Source of the DNA: Micromonospora halotolerans
GTDB lineage: Bacteria; Actinomycetota; Actinomycetes; Mycobacteriales; Micromonosporaceae
DNA length: 64,000 nucleotides
Assembly (NCBI RefSeq): GCF_032108445.1
Contig: NZ_CP134876.1
Coordinates: 4,774,001-4,838,000, forward strand
Direction: 5' to 3'
Numbering within the stretch: the stretch's first letter is position 1; each line of letters opens with the position of its first letter. This document shows positions 35,105 to 43,100 of the stretch, one piece after another. The translations under genes were made by a program, and so were the position numbers. The notes under the pieces were generated by a model. The model was not told where the DNA came from and did no database searches. It saw only the letters and a list, made by a program, of their open reading frames with translations.

Positions 35105-35704
35105 TTACGCCATCGCGAGCAGGGCGATGCCCATACCCGCGCTCATCACGCCGTGGCACAGTGCCGACCAGTCCAGCGGACACCCCGCCGCGTCCGTCGT
35201 CGCCGTGGACAGTCCACCGATGCGCATCCCGCGGGCAACCCACCAGAATGCGGCGAGTACCAGGTACCCCCCGAGCAGCGCAGCGACCCATCCGGCACAC
35301 CCGACCGGCGCATGACCCATCCCGGCCATGTCCATGCCGCCGTGACCGCCGGCGGAGGCGTGCCCCGGTATCGAGGCACCCATCCACACCATGGTCCCTG
35401 TCGCGGTGGCGAAGAAAACCGGGACCGCACGACGTCGCGCCGTCCACACCGCCCGCACCACGAACCACCCCGTCGACATCATGAAAACGACAAACCAGGC
35501 AGCTGCCGGGACCGCCGCGCCCCACCGCCAGATCATCACGATCATCGATAAGCCCATGACCAGGTGCAACATCTCGGAGAATCGATCCTCCGCCACCGGA
35601 CAGAGCCACGCAGCGGGTGGGCGAAGGCACCGGAGCAGGTGAAAGGCGGCCGCCCCTCCGAACGCCACCGTCAGCAGCCATCGGAGAGGGCCAATGTCGA
35701 TCAT
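35105..35704 (-). CDS. DUF5134 family membrane protein with Met/His-rich loop
   Basis: 199 residues from ATG 35704. Six hydrophobic segments match DUF5134: RWLLTVAFGGAAAFHLLRCL, MLHLVMGLSMIVMIWRWG, AAAWFVVFMMSTGWFVV, VFFATATGTMVWMGASI, VAALLGGYLVLAAFWWVA and LCHGVMSAGMGIALLAMA. Between helices 4 and 5 a loop reads HASAGGHGGMDMAGMGHAP, rich in His and Met, which could bind copper. The family is typical of actinobacteria and its function is unknown. A longer start at 35806 would overlap the DUF899 gene. Confidence 0.8.
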   Translation of the reverse strand: MIDIGPLRWLLTVAFGGAAAFHLLRCLRPPAAWLCPVAEDRFSEMLHLVMGLSMIVMIWRWGAAVPAAAWFVVFMMSTGWFVVRAVWTARRRAVPVFFATATGTMVWMGASIPGHASAGGHGGMDMAGMGHAPVGCAGWVAALLGGYLVLAAFWWVARGMRIGGLSTATTDAAGCPLDWSALCHGVMSAGMGIALLAMA

Positions 35705-35747
35705 CGGCCCCACGAACGGTGGCGGGGCCTCCGGCAGGCGTCGAACC

Positions 35748-36506
35748 TCAGTGGCAGCAATGGTGCTCGCTGCCGGTGGGCGCGGTGGCGCCCAGGTCGT
35801 CGTCACGGCCGGCGGCGAGGCGCGACCACTGCGAGGTTGGCCGCCCGTCGAGCCGGAACTGGTCGCCGTCGGTCCGGAAGCGCTGGGGCCAGCCTTCCGG
35901 CGAGTTCTCCCAGTCCTCTTGGCGGCCGTAGACGGTCATGTCGAGCAGGCCGTACGAGGGTGCCATCGCCTCGCAGCCGCGTCCGGTGGTCCAGTAGGTC
36001 TCGAACACGCGGTCGCCTTGGCGTAGGTAGCACGCCTTCATGCCGAACGCGCGCCCGGCGACGAGCGGGTCGAGCGACTGCGCGGGCACGGAGTACCAGG
36101 GCGCCTGCCAGCCCATGAAGTCGCGGTAGCGCGACGACTCCTCGAACGGCCCCTGGCAGAAGACCGCGAACGTGACGTCACGCGAGTGCAGGTAGGCCAG
36201 CTCGAGCACCTGGCCGGTGAAGAACGTACAGCCCTCGCACTGGTCGGCGGCCGGCCTGCCCGTGTGCCACATGTGGTACGACGCCACCAACTGGGTCCTG
36301 CCCTCGAAGACGTCGAGCAGGGGCACCGGGCCGTCGGCACCGACCAGATGGGTGGTCGGGTCGACCTCGACCATCGGCAGCCGCCGGCGGGTCGCGGCGA
36401 TGGCGTCGCCCTCGCGGGTGTGCGCCTTCTCGCGGAGCCGGAGCTCGTCGAGTTGCTTCTGCCAGGTCTCGCGGTCGGTGAGCGGGGGTGTCGCTGGCGT
36501 GGTCAT
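35748..36506 (-). CDS. DUF899 (thioredoxin-like) family protein
   Basis: 252 residues from ATG 36506, with GGAGGA 5 bp upstream. Typical DUF899 features are the N-terminal LTDRETWQKQLDELRLREKAHTREGDAIAATRRRLPMVEV, then LLDVFEGRTQLVASYHMWHTG, CEGCTFFTGQV (CxxC-like), VFCQGPFEESSRYRDFMGWQAPWYS and the C-terminal HHCCH. Related to AhpC/TSA-like folds with unknown substrate. It is divergent from the HxlR regulator, which is a common pairing, so HxlR is likely its regulator. Confidence 0.88.
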   Translation of the reverse strand: MTTPATPPLTDRETWQKQLDELRLREKAHTREGDAIAATRRRLPMVEVDPTTHLVGADGPVPLLDVFEGRTQLVASYHMWHTGRPAADQCEGCTFFTGQVLELAYLHSRDVTFAVFCQGPFEESSRYRDFMGWQAPWYSVPAQSLDPLVAGRAFGMKACYLRQGDRVFETYWTTGRGCEAMAPSYGLLDMTVYGRQEDWENSPEGWPQRFRTDGDQFRLDGRPTSQWSRLAAGRDDDLGATAPTGSEHHCCH

Positions 36507-36635
36507 GGGTTCCTCCTCGGATTCGGCCGCTATGAGGCTAATAGTGACTGCTAGGATCAAGCAAGTATGATTCTTGGACTCGCCAGTGTGACGAACGGGC
36601 GGCGCGGTTCCGGACAAGGCGTAGGGAGGTTTTCG
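36507..36635. promoter_or_regulatory. Divergent promoter region between DUF899 and HxlR genes
   Basis: 129 bp, more AT-rich than its surroundings. It contains ACTGC and GCAAGT half-sites separated by 9 bp (AGTGACTGCTAGGATCAAGC, then AAGT), an imperfect dyad near 36544-36567. That is the expected position for an HxlR operator controlling both genes. Confidence 0.45.
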
Positions 36636-37364
36636 GTGCCGACTCAGCGGGGTTATCGGCAGGCGTGCGGCGTCGCTCGCGGCCTCGACATCGTGGGGGA
36701 GCGGTGGTCGCTGCTCGTGGTGCGCGAGCTGCTGCTCGGGCCGAAGCGGTTCATCGACCTCCAGCAGGCGCTCCCGACCGCCAGCCCGAACGCACTGTCC
36801 GACCGCCTGCGCGAGCTGGCCAACGCAGGCGTCCTACGCCGTCGGCAGCTGGCACCGCCGGCCAATGTGCGGGTCTACGAGCTGACCACGTGGGGTCGCG
36901 GCCTCGAGCCGATCGTGGTCGCGCTTGGCACCTGGGCGCTGGCCGCCCCGCCGACCGCGGAACAGCTCTTCGTGAGCGCGGACAGCGCAATGCTGACCAT
37001 CCGCACCTACTTCGTGCCGACGCCGGAGCAGCCCGAGGTGACGCAACGGATCGAACTACGCGACCACGGTCCTGCCGGGGTGTTCGGTGTCCGCCTCACG
37101 TCGGCCGGCGCCGAGGTCACCCACGAGCCGCCCGAAGAGCCGCACGCCGTCCTGATCACCACGACGGATGCCCTCCTCGCCGCCTTCGGCAGCGACGACC
37201 TCGCCGGGCTCGTAGCTGCCGGCGCCGCCATCATCGGTGATCCCGAGGTCGTACGCCGTCTCGTCACGGGCGTGCGAGTCCCGGGCGCCGCAGGTCAAAG
37301 CTCAAACGGCACCCCCGGGCCAAGGGGGCGGGAGGATAGCCGCCAGAGGCTGCCCGAAAGGTGA
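36636..37364 (+). CDS. HxlR-family winged-helix regulator with C-terminal SCP2-like domain
   Basis: 242 residues from GTG 36636, with GGGAGG 6 bp upstream. The HxlR domain covers about residues 8-100: CGVARGLDIVGERWSLLVVRELLLGPKRFIDLQQALPTASPNALSDRLRELANAGVLRR. The C-terminal ~120 residues (QPEVTQRIELRDHGPAGVFGVRLTSAG... DDLAGLVAAGAAIIGDPEVVRRLV) look like the sterol-carrier-like domain found in some HxlR proteins. It is divergent from DUF899, with which it probably forms a regulated pair. The last ~20 residues are low complexity. Confidence 0.88.
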   Translation: MPTQRGYRQACGVARGLDIVGERWSLLVVRELLLGPKRFIDLQQALPTASPNALSDRLRELANAGVLRRRQLAPPANVRVYELTTWGRGLEPIVVALGTWALAAPPTAEQLFVSADSAMLTIRTYFVPTPEQPEVTQRIELRDHGPAGVFGVRLTSAGAEVTHEPPEEPHAVLITTTDALLAAFGSDDLAGLVAAGAAIIGDPEVVRRLVTGVRVPGAAGQSSNGTPGPRGREDSRQRLPER

Positions 37365-37584
37365 CCTAATGCCCCGGCAGATCCGGCCCGCCCTGTTTGG
37401 TCGACACTCCGGCCCGGCGTCGACCAAGGTCACGTACACGCATCTGGCCGCGATCCGCGTGGGGCGGTGCTCAGCGCCCGGGCTAGCAGGTCGGGAAGAA
37501 ACGAAGCTGATTGGCAGGGACACGGCTGGCATGATCATGCGACGCGGACGGCGACCGGCCCGGACGCCGCGGTTACCGAAGGTG

Positions 37585-38130
37585 ATGCCAGTGGGACTCT
37601 TCAAACGGCGACCGTCGACTCCCGTCGGGCGGCTCATGGCCGCCGCCGGGCTGCCCATTGCGGGTGGCGCGATCCCGGTGCGGGACGTCGTCATGGACGT
37701 GGTCCGACGTAGGAGCGGGCGCGTCACGGCAACCCTTGCCGTCGTCGAGGAGTTGCTGGTTGAGGAGGGCGACGCCTCGCGTATTGCGTTGGACTTTCTC
37801 GAGGATCTTCAGAACGCGGCGTCGCACGGGACGGAGGGACTGTTCACCACGGAGGAGCTGCTGCCGTTGCGCGGACCCCGGACCGTCGAGGGCTGGGAGA
37901 CGGTGGACCGCTTCTGGGCCGCTGTCGTCGCCTGGTGCGACGAGAGCGGGGTGGAGCTGGAGTCGAGTGAGTCGCTCCGCGTCGTCGAGCATCCGGAACT
38001 GCGGTCGATCATGTGGCCGTCGTGCCGCAGCCTCGCTGACGGGCGACGGGTAGGTCTCAGAGAGGCGGTGCTGTACGAGAAGGCGGTTGGTGCGCCGATG
38101 ACCAGCTTTCGTCGCCACCCGACGGCATAA
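37585..38130 (+). CDS. Uncharacterised protein
   Basis: 181 residues from ATG 37585 (MPVGLFKRRPSTPVGRLMAAAGLPIAGGAIPVRDVV). The body is helical and acidic: VTATLAVVEELLVEEGDASRIALDFLEDLQNAASHGTEGLFTTEELLPLRGPRTVEGWETVDRFWAAVVAWCDESG. A C-terminal stretch follows, RVVEHPELRSIMWPSCRSLADGRRVG. It resembles small hypothetical proteins with an EELL..D..RI.LDFLEDLQNA pattern. I do not recognise a named family. The first 115 codons of the longer open frame (from 37237) run through the HxlR gene and unrelated sequence and were left out. Confidence 0.55.
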   Translation: MPVGLFKRRPSTPVGRLMAAAGLPIAGGAIPVRDVVMDVVRRRSGRVTATLAVVEELLVEEGDASRIALDFLEDLQNAASHGTEGLFTTEELLPLRGPRTVEGWETVDRFWAAVVAWCDESGVELESSESLRVVEHPELRSIMWPSCRSLADGRRVGLREAVLYEKAVGAPMTSFRRHPTA

Positions 38131-38207
38131 CCAGCACCACCGCGGCCGGAACTGGTGCCCCCAGCGGGTCGCCGGAAATCGGGGGAGCACGATGGGAGCA
38201 GCCGGGC

Positions 38208-38264
38208 GCACTGAACGGCGTTGAACTGCATCCAACGGCACTGAACGGCGCTCAACTGCACCCA
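38208..38264. repeat. Two 27-bp direct repeats, 30-bp period
   Basis: GCACTGAACGGCGTTGAACT... at 38208-38234 recurs as GCACTGAACGGCGCTCAACT... at 38238-38264, with 24 of 27 bases identical. No gene is present. Their position just before repeat copy 2 suggests a recombination scar or binding site. Confidence 0.6.
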
Positions 38265-38319
38265 CCACGACCTGCGGGTTCTCGTTTTCGCAGGTCAGAG
38301 CGGGCGGAGCGCCCTGCTT

Positions 38320-38789
38320 CACACGGAGTGCTCAGCGGTTTTGCGCAGCAGTCGACAGCAATCTATGTTGCCTGGCAGGGAAGTATGCGCAGGTCATGGC
38401 GGTAAGGGGCCGCTGGATGGCCTGGCCTTGCAAGTGGGAGCAGATTGGGTGCAGGTTGGCGAAGTGGTCACCGCGTCCGAAGTGCTCACGGACACCGGAC
38501 AGCGGGAGGGGCTTTGACCTGCGGTGATGCGGTCCGGCGGTCTGGCGTGACCTCCCAGAGAACACCGAAGTGGTCAAGCTGCAGGCCCTATGGATCCGAC
38601 CGCCTCGCCGGTTAGAGCCGGCCGCCGGAACGGAGCAGTGTCGGAAGGAGGTGATCGATATCCTTCTCTGCGTGTCGCCGTTCAGGCGGCAGCACCTGTC
38701 CTAATGCCTGGAACATCAATCTCACCGGCAATGCATTGACCAGGGCTCTCTGCTTGGTGACCTCTTCGGCGTGCCCGAAAGCGTCAGCA
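38320..38789. repeat. ~470-bp direct repeat, copy 2
   Basis: Matches copy 1 (30658-31128) in the two outer blocks, 38320-38578 and 38718-38789, in the same orientation and with the same spacing. Together the copies bracket about 7.2 kb. See copy 1. Confidence 0.75.
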
Positions 38790-39189
38790 CCGGTGGCTCC
38801 GCTTCGCAGGCCGACGACGTCCGCTCATGGCCGCATTCCGCGCGCCGACTGTGGCGGATCAGCTGGCAGAGCTGCGTCGCACATCAGTTGTCGGATCACA
38901 CGCCGGCATCGCCGGCAGCCGGCGCGGCAGCTGGCTGTCGGGTCTCAGGACCTGCGTGATGGATCGGTATCAGGACCTGATCAACAGTCCGACGCCTGTA
39001 ACACCGGCCCGACGCCTGGGCCAGGTCGACGAGCTGGTCCGAACCGGCGGCGACGGATAGCAGGAGCTGACCGGACTTACCATCGCCCGCCCGTGTAACG
39101 CGGTCACGGTCGCAGATCCGTGTTCACCAGCCCTGCCACATGGTACGAATGCCTCAACGCGGGCGCAAAGCCACAGGACGGGCGAGCCG
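38790..39189. other. Gene-poor stretch
   Basis: No convincing gene. One open frame (38827-39060: GIAGSRRGSWLSGLRTCVMDRYQDLI...) is unrecognised. The 15-mer GTCTCAGGACCTGCG at 38941 occurs in inverse orientation near 33145. The promoter of the LtrA paralogue should be near 39150. Confidence 0.35.
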
Positions 39190-40371
39190 ATGACGACGAG
39201 TAGGGCAGGCGAGCTGCTGCGGAAACCCGGGGATCCGCAACGGGCAACGTTCCTGGAACTGTTCTTCGACCTGGCGTTTGTCTACGTGCTCACCCAGCTC
39301 TCGCGCGTGCTCAGCCAGGATCTCACGTGGCGCGGCGCCTTCCACACGTTGGTATTGCTGCTGGCGGTGTGGTGGGTTTGGTGCCTCACGGCGACGGTCC
39401 CCGACAGGTTCAACCCGCAGCGGCCGCCGATACAGCTGCTGGTCATCGCGACTCTGGTCGGCAGCCTGGTGATGGCTGTCGCGCTTCCGGCGGCGTTCGG
39501 CGCGCAGGGCCTGGTCTTCGCGGGCGCGTACCTCGCCATTCAGATCGGTCGCAGCCTCGTCCTTCTGATCGCCCTGCGGGGCCACGAACTGCAGCGAGGC
39601 GCCGGACGGGTGCTTATCTGGTTTTGCGTATCCGCCGTGCCGTGGATCGCGGGGGCGCTCGTGCACGGCGCCGCCCGTGAGGCACTGTGGGCGCTGGCGG
39701 TAGCCGTGGACTACTCGGCAGGCAAACTCCGTTACCCCACGCCAGGCCTGGGCCGCTCGCCCGCGTCAGAGTTGCCGAGCGTGGCCGAGCACCTGGCCGA
39801 ACGCCATCGGCAGTTCTTCATCATCGCGCTCGGCGAGTTGATCCTGGTCTCCGCTTCGACCTTCGGCGGCGACGGCTTCGCGCCCGACCGGACCGCGGCG
39901 TTCGTGGTGTCGATCGCCACCACGGTGCTGCTCTGGCGCATCTACATCTACCGCGCTGGGGAGTTGTCGGCCGCAGCCATCTCGGCATCCCATGACCCGG
40001 CCCGCCTTGGCCTATCGGCGTTCTACGCCCACCTGGTCATGGTGGCCGGCATCGTCGTCACCGCCGTCGGCGCCGAACTCGTCATCGCCCATCCAACCGG
40101 GCACACTCAACCGGCCTGGATCGCCGTCATCCTCGGCGGACCTGCGCTGTTCCTGGCCGGGCGTGCCCGCTTCGAGTACGCGATCTTCGCCCGGGTGTCC
40201 CGGGATCGACCGATCGGGCTGCTCGCGTTGGCCGCCCTAACACCGATAATGCTCCTCGTACCGCCGCTCATGGCCGCCCTCGCCGCCACCGCAGTCCTAG
40301 CCGGGATCGCCATCTCCGACGCCGCACGCGCGAGAGGACGCCCACCCGAGCCGCCATCACCACCCGGCTAG
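39190..40371 (+). CDS. Second LtrA-like membrane protein
   Basis: 393 residues from ATG 39190. Same family signature as the gene at 2641: QRATFLELFFDLAFVYVLTQLSRVL at residues 16-40, AEHLAERHRQFFIIALGELILVSASTF near 205-231, HPTGHTQPAWIAVILGGPALFLAGRARFEYAIF and about ten hydrophobic helices. It is a diverged paralogue, not a recent duplicate, and lies in an accessory region. Molecular role unknown. Confidence 0.88.
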   Translation: MTTSRAGELLRKPGDPQRATFLELFFDLAFVYVLTQLSRVLSQDLTWRGAFHTLVLLLAVWWVWCLTATVPDRFNPQRPPIQLLVIATLVGSLVMAVALPAAFGAQGLVFAGAYLAIQIGRSLVLLIALRGHELQRGAGRVLIWFCVSAVPWIAGALVHGAAREALWALAVAVDYSAGKLRYPTPGLGRSPASELPSVAEHLAERHRQFFIIALGELILVSASTFGGDGFAPDRTAAFVVSIATTVLLWRIYIYRAGELSAAAISASHDPARLGLSAFYAHLVMVAGIVVTAVGAELVIAHPTGHTQPAWIAVILGGPALFLAGRARFEYAIFARVSRDRPIGLLALAALTPIMLLVPPLMAALAATAVLAGIAISDAARARGRPPEPPSPPG

Positions 40372-40460
40372 CCGGAAGTGTCACGCACGCCAGGAAACCG
40401 ATTCGCCCACAGCCCGGGTTGGGGAGACTGATAGACCACTGGCGGCGTTATTGTCTGTGC

Positions 40461-41008
40461 ATGTCGCTGGTTTCGTGGGCCTATGAGGTCTCCCGCCAAA
40501 ACCTGTCGGGCACCTTGCCTCGCCGCTGGGCTCATGTGCGGGGCGTTGCCCGGAAAGCGCGCACCCTCACCGCGGCTGCTGGTGATGATGCTCCTCTGCT
40601 AGAGGCCGCCGCGATCCTTCATGATGTCGGGTACGCGCCTCACCTGGCCAGACGGGATTCCATCCGCTTGACGGCGCTGTCTATCTGAAGGGTGTAGACG
40701 CGCCGGATCGACTCGTTCATCTCGTCGCGCACCACTCCTGCGCGGTTAGGGAGGCACGTCTCCGGGGCTTGGAAGGGCAGCTGGCTGAATTTCGGGACGA
40801 AGAAGGTTCAGTGAGAGATGCCTTGTGGATGTGTGACCTCACCACGACGCCTGACGGAGAGCCTACGGCTTTTGCGAGCCGGGTTGCCGAGATCAAGGAA
40901 CGCTACGGCCCGGATGACTTGGTTACCGCCTTCATTGACAGCGCCCAGCAGGATCTAGCCGATGCGATTGCCCGGACGAAAAGCCGACTTCGTGAGTTTG
41001 CGAGCTAA
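40461..41008 (+). pseudogene. HD-domain phosphohydrolase gene with one frameshift
   Basis: The first part (ATG 40461, MSLVSWAYEVSRQNLSGTLPRRWAHVRGVARKA... EAAAILHDVGYAPHLAR) contains the His of WAHVRGV and the HD pair ILHDVGY. Near 40654 a single base is missing. The next frame continues TGFHPLDGAVYLKG... LVHLVAHHSCAVREARLRGLEGQL and DALWMCDLTTTPDGEPTAFASRVAEIKERYGPDD to the stop at 41008. Restoring one base yields a typical ~180-residue HD hydrolase, so it was intact recently. It ends convergently with the NUDIX gene, with overlapping stops. Confidence 0.7.
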
Positions 41009-41265
41009 CCGATGTAGGGTGCGTCGTTCTCCAAGCCGTGCTTGATTCGTAGAAGCATCGAAGGATGAATCGGAAGCGTCTGGATGCTCTCTGGTTCGAC
41101 CCACCTTACCTCTGATAACTCGCTGCTAGTTCGCATCGTGCCGCCGACGATGCGTGCGCGGAGACAGATCGAAAACTCCTGCCGAATCTCGCCATTGTCG
41201 TAGGCGATCACGTGAGCAGGATCCGAGTAGATGCCAGAGATTCCGGTTAGCTCGACGTGGAGGCC
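41005..41265 (-). pseudogene. C-terminal part of a NUDIX hydrolase, truncated by an IS110 remnant
   Basis: GLHVELTGISGIYSDPAHVIAYDNGEIRQEFSICLRARIVGGTMRTSSELSEVRWVEPESIQTLPIHPSMLLRIKHGL matches the second half of NUDIX enzymes. The NUDIX box (G-x5-E-x7-REUxEExGU) is lost, because the frame upstream of about 41262 is IS110 transposase sequence. No independent start is present. Likely dead. Confidence 0.65.
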
Positions 41266-41950
41266 CGTGCGGCCTTCTTCGCGTCGAAGTAGGCGCGGCC
41301 TTCGGTCCGATTGCGCAGCTGGACCACGGCCATGATGTGCAGTGTGTGGTTGATCCGGCGGTTGCCGGCGCGGGAGAGCCGGTGACGCTTCTGGTCGCCG
41401 GAGGAGGCGTCCAGGGGTGCGGTGCCGTTCCAAGAGGCGAATCGGTCGCGGTCGGCGAAGCGGCTGATGTCTGCGACATCGGCCAATAGGCGAGCTGCGC
41501 CTGAGGGGCCGATACCGTGCAGCCGCATCAGGGTGGAGCCGGGGGGCGGCCACCAACTCCTTGAGGTCCTTCTCCGCGACCTTGATCTTCTTGTCGATCC
41601 CCTCGAGTTCACTGATCAGCCGACGGCGAGGCGGCGTCTGGCCTTGCCGACGATGTCGCGGGGTTTGACCGTCGCGATCAACGCGCGGGCCTGTAGCGCG
41701 GACAGGAACCTCTTCGCCCCGCCGGGCAACAGTTCCAGCATCAACCGGTGCAGCCGGTTGCTGGTCTGGGTGCGGGCGCGGCCGAGCTCATCACGCCGGT
41801 CGGCGAGCATGCCCATCACCTGCAGGTCCGCGTCGAGCTGAACCTGCACCAGATTCGGGCTGCGTAGCGCCACCATCGCCACCGAGTGCGCATCCACCGG
41901 GTCGGTCTTGCGGCCGTTGCCGGTGGCGAACACCCGCACCCGCCACCAAG
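41262..41950 (-). pseudogene. IS110-family transposase remnant, truncated at both ends and frameshifted
   Basis: The frame ending at 41616 reads RVRVFATGNGRKTDPVDAHSVAMVALRSPNLVQVQLDADLQVMGMLADRRDELGRARTQTSNRLHRLMLELLPGGAKRFLSA... DIVGKARRRLAVG. A second frame covers LHGIGPSGAARLLADVADISRFADRDRFASWNGTAPLDASSGDQKRHRLSRAGNRRINHTLHIMAVVQLRNRTEGRAYFDAKKA. These are the middle and the transposase_20 part of IS110. The DEDD N terminus is missing on one side, where a tRNA-like sequence begins. The extreme C terminus is missing on the other, where NUDIX sequence begins. Confidence 0.75.
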
Positions 41951-42021
41951 CCCCCGGTAGCTCAGCGGGAGAGCACCGTCTCGACAAGGCGGGGTCGCTG
42001 GTTCGACACCAGCACGGTGCA
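41951..42021 (+). tRNA. Degenerate tRNA-Val-like sequence (anticodon position GAC), probably a pseudo-tRNA
   Basis: D-arm GCTC/GAGC, anticodon stem CCGTC/GGCGG with loop TCGACAA, and T-arm GCTGG-TTCGACA-CCAGC form a good cloverleaf. However, the 5' acceptor strand CCCCCGG does not pair with the 3' strand ACGGTGC, and position 33 is C instead of the universal U. The 5' edge coincides with the end of the IS110 remnant, so the acceptor was probably replaced by a rearrangement. Functional only if a repaired copy exists elsewhere. Confidence 0.45.
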
Positions 42022-42168
42022 GCAGACCCGCGCGTGAAGCGCGGTGCCTACCGCCGCCGGCTACGACCTGGATGTCGCGGACTGCGACGACGAAGCGGGC
42101 AAGTGCGCGTCCTTGGTCGCGCCGATCTCCCCGACCGGTAATGCGCTCCGGGTGACGGGGTGCTGTGC

Positions 42169-43026
42169 TCAGGCGGTGAGTACGGCCAGCTCGCGCCATT
42201 GGGGCAGCGGCATTCCCGGACCGGCACTCACGATGTGGAGGCAGACGTGGTCGGCTCCGGCTTGGTGGTGGGCGCGGAGGCGTGTGCCGATGGCCTCGAC
42301 GTCGCCCCAGGCTACGACGCTGTCGATGAGCCGGTCGCTGCCTCCGGCGGCGAGGTCTTGCTCGGTGAAGCCTTGGCGGAGCAGGCTTCGCGCGTAGTGG
42401 TCCATGCCGAGGAACACGCCGAGGAAGTCGCGGGCTGCGGCGCGGGCCTTTGCCGGGTCGCGTTCCAGCACGACGGCCTGGTAGGGCGCGACCAGCGGGC
42501 CGTCGCCCAGCTGCTGGCGTGCGGCGGCGGTGTAGTCCGGGGTGACCATGAACGGGTGGACACCGGCGGTGCGTTGTCCGGCGAGTTCGGTCATCTTGGG
42601 GCCGAGTGCCGCCATGAGCCGCTCCGTCGGGAGCGTCGGTGTCGGGGCCTGGTCGAGGTCGTCGAGGTAGCGGCCCATGTCGGCCAAGGGCCGGTATGGG
42701 CGTCCCGCGGCCTGCGCGGCGGCGGGGTCGCTGACGCCCAGGCCGAGCATGTGCCGCCGGCCGTAGGTGTCTTGCAGGCGTGCGTGTCCGGCGGCCATTT
42801 CGTCGGCGGGGTGTCGCCAGATGCTGGCGACGCCGATGGCGACGTTGAGGCGGTGGGTGGCGCGTAGCAGTCGTTCGGAGTCGGCGATGATGTCGCCTCC
42901 GCCCAGGCCGGGGATCCACAGGGTGCCCCAGCCGAGGTCGTCGAGTTCGGCGGCGGCGTCGGCGATCTCGTGCGGATCGGCCATGCGCAACTCGATACTC
43001 CAGATACCGGTCGATCCCAGCTGCAT
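42169..43026 (-). CDS. LLM-class F420-dependent oxidoreductase (TIGR03620-like)
   Basis: 285 residues from ATG 43026 (MQLGSTGIWSIELRMADPHEIADAAAELDDLGWGTLWIPGLGGGD), with GAGAGGA upstream. Barrel signatures include LNVAIGVASIWRHPADEMAAGHARLQDTYGRRHMLGLGVSD near 62-100 and AALGPKMTELAGQRTAGVHPFMVTPDYT near 143-170. It belongs to the shorter LLM group usually annotated TIGR03620 in actinomycetes. It lies 74 bp downstream of the SDR gene on the same strand but is separated from it by a strong hairpin, so it may be only partly co-expressed with it. Confidence 0.88.
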   Translation of the reverse strand: MQLGSTGIWSIELRMADPHEIADAAAELDDLGWGTLWIPGLGGGDIIADSERLLRATHRLNVAIGVASIWRHPADEMAAGHARLQDTYGRRHMLGLGVSDPAAAQAAGRPYRPLADMGRYLDDLDQAPTPTLPTERLMAALGPKMTELAGQRTAGVHPFMVTPDYTAAARQQLGDGPLVAPYQAVVLERDPAKARAAARDFLGVFLGMDHYARSLLRQGFTEQDLAAGGSDRLIDSVVAWGDVEAIGTRLRAHHQAGADHVCLHIVSAGPGMPLPQWRELAVLTA

Positions 43027-43063
43027 CTCGGGTGTCCTCTCGATGTGGGGTGTCGCAGGGGGT

Positions 43064-43093
43064 GCGGAGACGGGGACCGGGCCCCGTCTCCGC
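43064..43093 (-). terminator. 12-bp perfect hairpin between SDR and LLM genes
   Basis: GCGGAGACGGGG (43064-43075) pairs with CCCCGTCTCCGC (43082-43093) around a 6-base loop, just past the SDR stop. It could end the SDR transcript or stabilise its 3' end within a longer operon. No T-run is present. Confidence 0.55.
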
Positions 43094-43100
43094 ACAGCGG

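Noticed and set aside
41816..42919. 367-codon minus-strand frame through the tRNA-like sequence
   Set aside because: Mostly antisense to the LLM oxidoreductase (Arg/Pro/His-rich) and only its end matches IS110 out of frame.
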